Assembly (NCBI GenBank): GCA_014529385.2
Contig: CM043967.1
Coordinates: forward strand, 127,757,182 to 127,821,181
DNA: 64,000 nt
Reading direction: 5' to 3'
From: Adiantum capillus-veneris
Taxonomy: Eukaryota; Streptophyta; Polypodiopsida; Polypodiales; Pteridaceae
The notes under the pieces were generated by a model that saw nothing but the letters and a program-made list of their open reading frames with translations, was not told the DNA's origin and made no database searches. This document shows positions 61,623-64,000 of the stretch, piece after piece; the stretch's first letter is position 1, and each line of letters starts with the position of its first letter. The position numbers were made by a program, and so were the translations under genes.

Positions 61623-62382
61623 TGACGAAGGAAATTTGGAATGGCGGCCTCTACACCAAAAGAAACTCCATTGCGCCACAAGGGAAATGAGATGAGGGCA
61701 CCACCTAGTCTTGGAAGCGTGGACTAGGACCGCTACACAAAGAGGGAGAGAGAGAGAGGAGGAAGGAGGGGAGGGTGAGAAGACTAATGGCTTATTTTAG
61801 AGAAGGACTCAATGTGGAAAAGGAAGGGTGTGTGTGTAAAGGTAGAGGGGGTGGTCTCCACTACAGTTGAAAAAAATGGTGTCCGCTATTTTGGCCATAT
61901 CTCCTAGACCGTAGATGCAAAAATTATTAAAAGAATATGGTCAGAATTTCCAGCTCATCAGCTAAAACTTTGATGAAGACAACGTTTCTTGGATCGGAGT
62001 GGAAGTATTTTTTTAAAAATCCAGCAAAATCATGTGTCTGTTTCCTTCCTTTACCAAGTCTTCCACCTGGGTCCCATCTGTTTGAATCATCATATGGCTC
62101 CAAAGCCATGATGATATGAGCCACTCATGACCCTTGAGTCATGGGTGCATGGCTCCACAACCATATCATATCTTTTCTTTTCACATTTACATATTTTCCC
62201 TTCCCTTTACCACTAGGTTCTCCCTTTCACCTCCGGTGAACTAGTCAAGGAACAATTCCCATCCAATCATTTTTTGAATTTTTCCAAGAGGTTGTTCTCA
62301 CTCTTTCTTTTATTGTAAACCTCTAGAAGCAAGGAAAACCAACAAAATATAGTAAAAAAAAATTTGTGATAGACTCGGATCA
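61623..62382 (-). repeat. Gypsy-2 5' LTR
   Basis: 760 bp, TGACGAAGGA to CTCGGATCA on the plus strand, pairing with 42065-42920 with few substitutions. No clear TATA box was found. Confidence 0.92.
61704..61728. other. LTR hairpin (Gypsy-2, right copy)
   Basis: CCTAGTC and GACTAGG around an 11-base loop, as at 42146-42170. Confidence 0.6.
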
Positions 62383-64000
62383 ATGTTTTTTCACCTTGAG
62401 CCAATTTTAGGTCACTATGAAATAAAATCTGATTTGTTGGATGTGTTATTTGCTGCAAATTGGTAGCTAAAGTTGATTATGGAGATGTATCTCAGTTGTT
62501 TGAGCTTGTTCTCAAAGTTAGATTTTGCAGATATTCAGTATTTTGGAGATTTTCAAGATCAAATTTCTATGTCTAAAAGTGCATATTGCTGATTTTCTCA
62601 ATGCAGAAGTTGCAAATCAGATTTTACAGATGCTAGATGTTGAGGCTCATGACTTAATGATCTATATTTTATATTGTTTACATCAAATTTTGCAGATTGA
62701 TGTGATCAGATTCAGAGAGGAGAGGATATTGAGGTTTTGAAGCCTGAATTACAAGACTTTGATTTTGAAGAATGCTCGATGAAGATGGTGTCTACTCATT
62801 TCTCATTGAGTAGTAGTAATATGCTTGTTTCTTTGTGGCTTTACAAGTATATTTTTTATGATTGGGGATGGTTGTATCTCTTTATGATGCTCTCTCAACC
62901 TTCGTACTATTCTGTATTTAGGCCCACATATACCTCATTTACCTATGTACTCCAAAGTTTCATGAAATGGCACATTGATGTAATCCATTGGGGAAATTTT
63001 GGGCGGTGTTTAGTTTTTCTCTATGATGTATTTTGTGTACCTTTGTTTAAGTACCAGGCACTACAATTTCAATCATATGAAGATGCTAGCACTGAGTTTG
63101 TCATGGTGCTATATGGTGTATTTGTATATCTTGGATTAGGTTCCAGGCACTATACTTTATGCTATGTAGTACCTAGGGATTTTCAAGAAAATGGGATAAG
63201 GAATTTGACTTTGATAAAGGGATGTGTGGATCCGAGTCGGATTTCTGAGAAATCCACCGGGACGTGCCATGTGTTGATAGGCACACTAGTATGTCAGTTA
63301 TTTGGTCAATCGAATAAAGTTTGTCGGTTAGTCGCATGTTACTTAATCAGATGTTGGTCAGACGGATGTTACTCAGTCAGATGTTGATAGGTTGGATGTT
63401 TGTTTGTCAGATTATGGTGAGTCGGATTCTAGTTTACTGCTAAATCACATACTATGGTGAGTCAGATACTACTGAATCAGATATTGCTGATGAATCAAAT
63501 CCTGCTGAATCAAATACTATTGAGTCTGATATTTACTAAGTCAGATTTGCTGCTAAGTATGATATTTGTCTAAAGTTGGATTTCTACTGAATCGGATTTG
63601 TGATGAGTCAGATCTGTGCTGAGGCGAATTTGTGTTGAGTCAGATATTTTGCCAAGAACTTCTTTGGGTAGTTACTACTGTTTCGAGTCAGATATGCTGC
63701 TAAGTCTGATATTTGTCTAAAGTTGGATTTCTGCTGAATCGGATTTGTGATGAGTCGGGGATCTGTGATGAGGCGAATTTGTGCTGAGTCAGATATTTTG
63801 CCAAGAACTTCGTTGGGTAGTTACTACTATTTCGAGTTGGAGACTTTAGAGGGAGAGGCTACTCCTTGGAGGAGAGATTCGTGGTCATGTAGATATGTGT
63901 ATTCTTGTGATGAATGAAACAACCAATGCTATGTTTCTTGCTCTGTCTGATCTACTTTTGTGTAGTATTCTGCTCAATCTGAAGTCGTCTCTGTGAGTTT
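62383..64000 (+). other. Right flank of Gypsy-2: rest of the interrupted ORF and decayed DNA
   Basis: The first 84 bases complete the ORF cut at 42064 and end in TAG. Further frames look like decayed continuation: one of about 200 codons (62737-63387) opens with acidic sequence (IEVLKPELQDFDFEE) but has no ATG start. From about 63270 the DNA becomes repetitive with many GAGTCAGAT-like motifs. No known family was found. Confidence 0.45.
63541..63837. repeat. Tandem repeat of about 147 bp
   Basis: A unit from TCAGATTTGCTGCTAAGT at 63541 is repeated from 63688 with a few substitutions and a small indel; both end in a TAGTTACTACT...TTTCGAGT stretch. The unit is itself rich in GAGTCAGAT/GAATCGGAT motifs that also occur upstream. 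Confidence 0.85.

Larger units (their letters stand above)
42065..62382 (-). mobile_element. Gypsy-2, Tat/Ogre-like element, split by Gypsy-4
   Basis: A minus-strand element with LTRs at 42065-42920 and 61623-62382; without the nested 13.5 kb Gypsy-4 and its 5-bp target copy it is 6.8 kb. It carries leader ORFs related to those of Gypsy-1, gag, and pol with a second RNase H and integrase. ATGT occurs at both borders (42061-42064, 62383-62386), a probable 4-bp target duplication. About 1 kb of protease and reverse transcriptase is deleted, and several stops are present, so it is defective even apart from the nesting. Confidence 0.92.

Noticed and set aside
62737-63387. A 216-codon plus-strand frame as an intact gene
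   Set aside because: No ATG start, hydrophobic low-information sequence in AT-rich DNA, and no recognised motif; kept only as decayed flank.

Overview
This window looks like repeat-rich nuclear DNA of a land plant with a large genome. The evidence is Ty1/copia elements with the plant-typical initiator-Met primer-binding site, and Ty3/gypsy elements of the Tat/Ogre type, which carry a second, archaeal-type RNase H. I see no intact host gene, rRNA, tRNA or CRISPR array. The species cannot be told from the sequence; the mix of many old, long, nested LTR elements would suit a gymnosperm or another big-genome plant, but that is a weak inference.

Layout. 1-2831: decayed unassigned DNA. 2832-8024: Copia-1 (minus strand). 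8628-20888: Gypsy-1 (minus, 2.6 kb LTRs, damaged gag-pol plus four small ORFs upstream of gag). 20889-23146: decayed DNA. 23147-28315: Copia-2 (plus), same family as Copia-1. 30560-30740: fragment of a Copia LTR. 31474-39164: Gypsy-3 (plus, 2.1 kb LTRs, a gag remnant but no pol; probably non-autonomous). 39165-42064: a broken unknown ORF region. 42065-62382: Gypsy-2 (minus), related to Gypsy-1, which cut that ORF and was itself split in its gag-pol frame by Gypsy-4 (45944-59452, minus, 13.5 kb). 62383-64000: right half of the interrupted sequence.

Gypsy-4 is the youngest element. Its two 577-bp LTRs look identical, its 5-bp target duplication is perfect, and it has long open gag (990 codons) and pol (about 2,100 codons) frames, so it may be intact. 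Its pol is unusual: besides the normal protease before reverse transcriptase, a second retropepsin-like domain lies after integrase, followed by four W(V/I)PK motifs. A further small acidic ORF lies downstream of pol.

The best candidates for something undescribed are the leader genes of Gypsy-1 and Gypsy-2. Both elements carry two related ORFs of about 70 codons (A and B) upstream of gag, conserved at protein level between the elements. Gypsy-1 also carries a tandem pair of larger paralogous ORFs (C and D) whose N-termini resemble an F-box. Gypsy-1 and Gypsy-2 LTRs also share a small hairpin whose stem shows a compensatory base-pair change. Gypsy-1, -2 and -3 share an unusual primer-binding-site-like motif, so the pol-less Gypsy-3 could be mobilised by relatives of the other two. 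The two Copia copies share the same disabling lesions, pointing to amplification of an already defective source.
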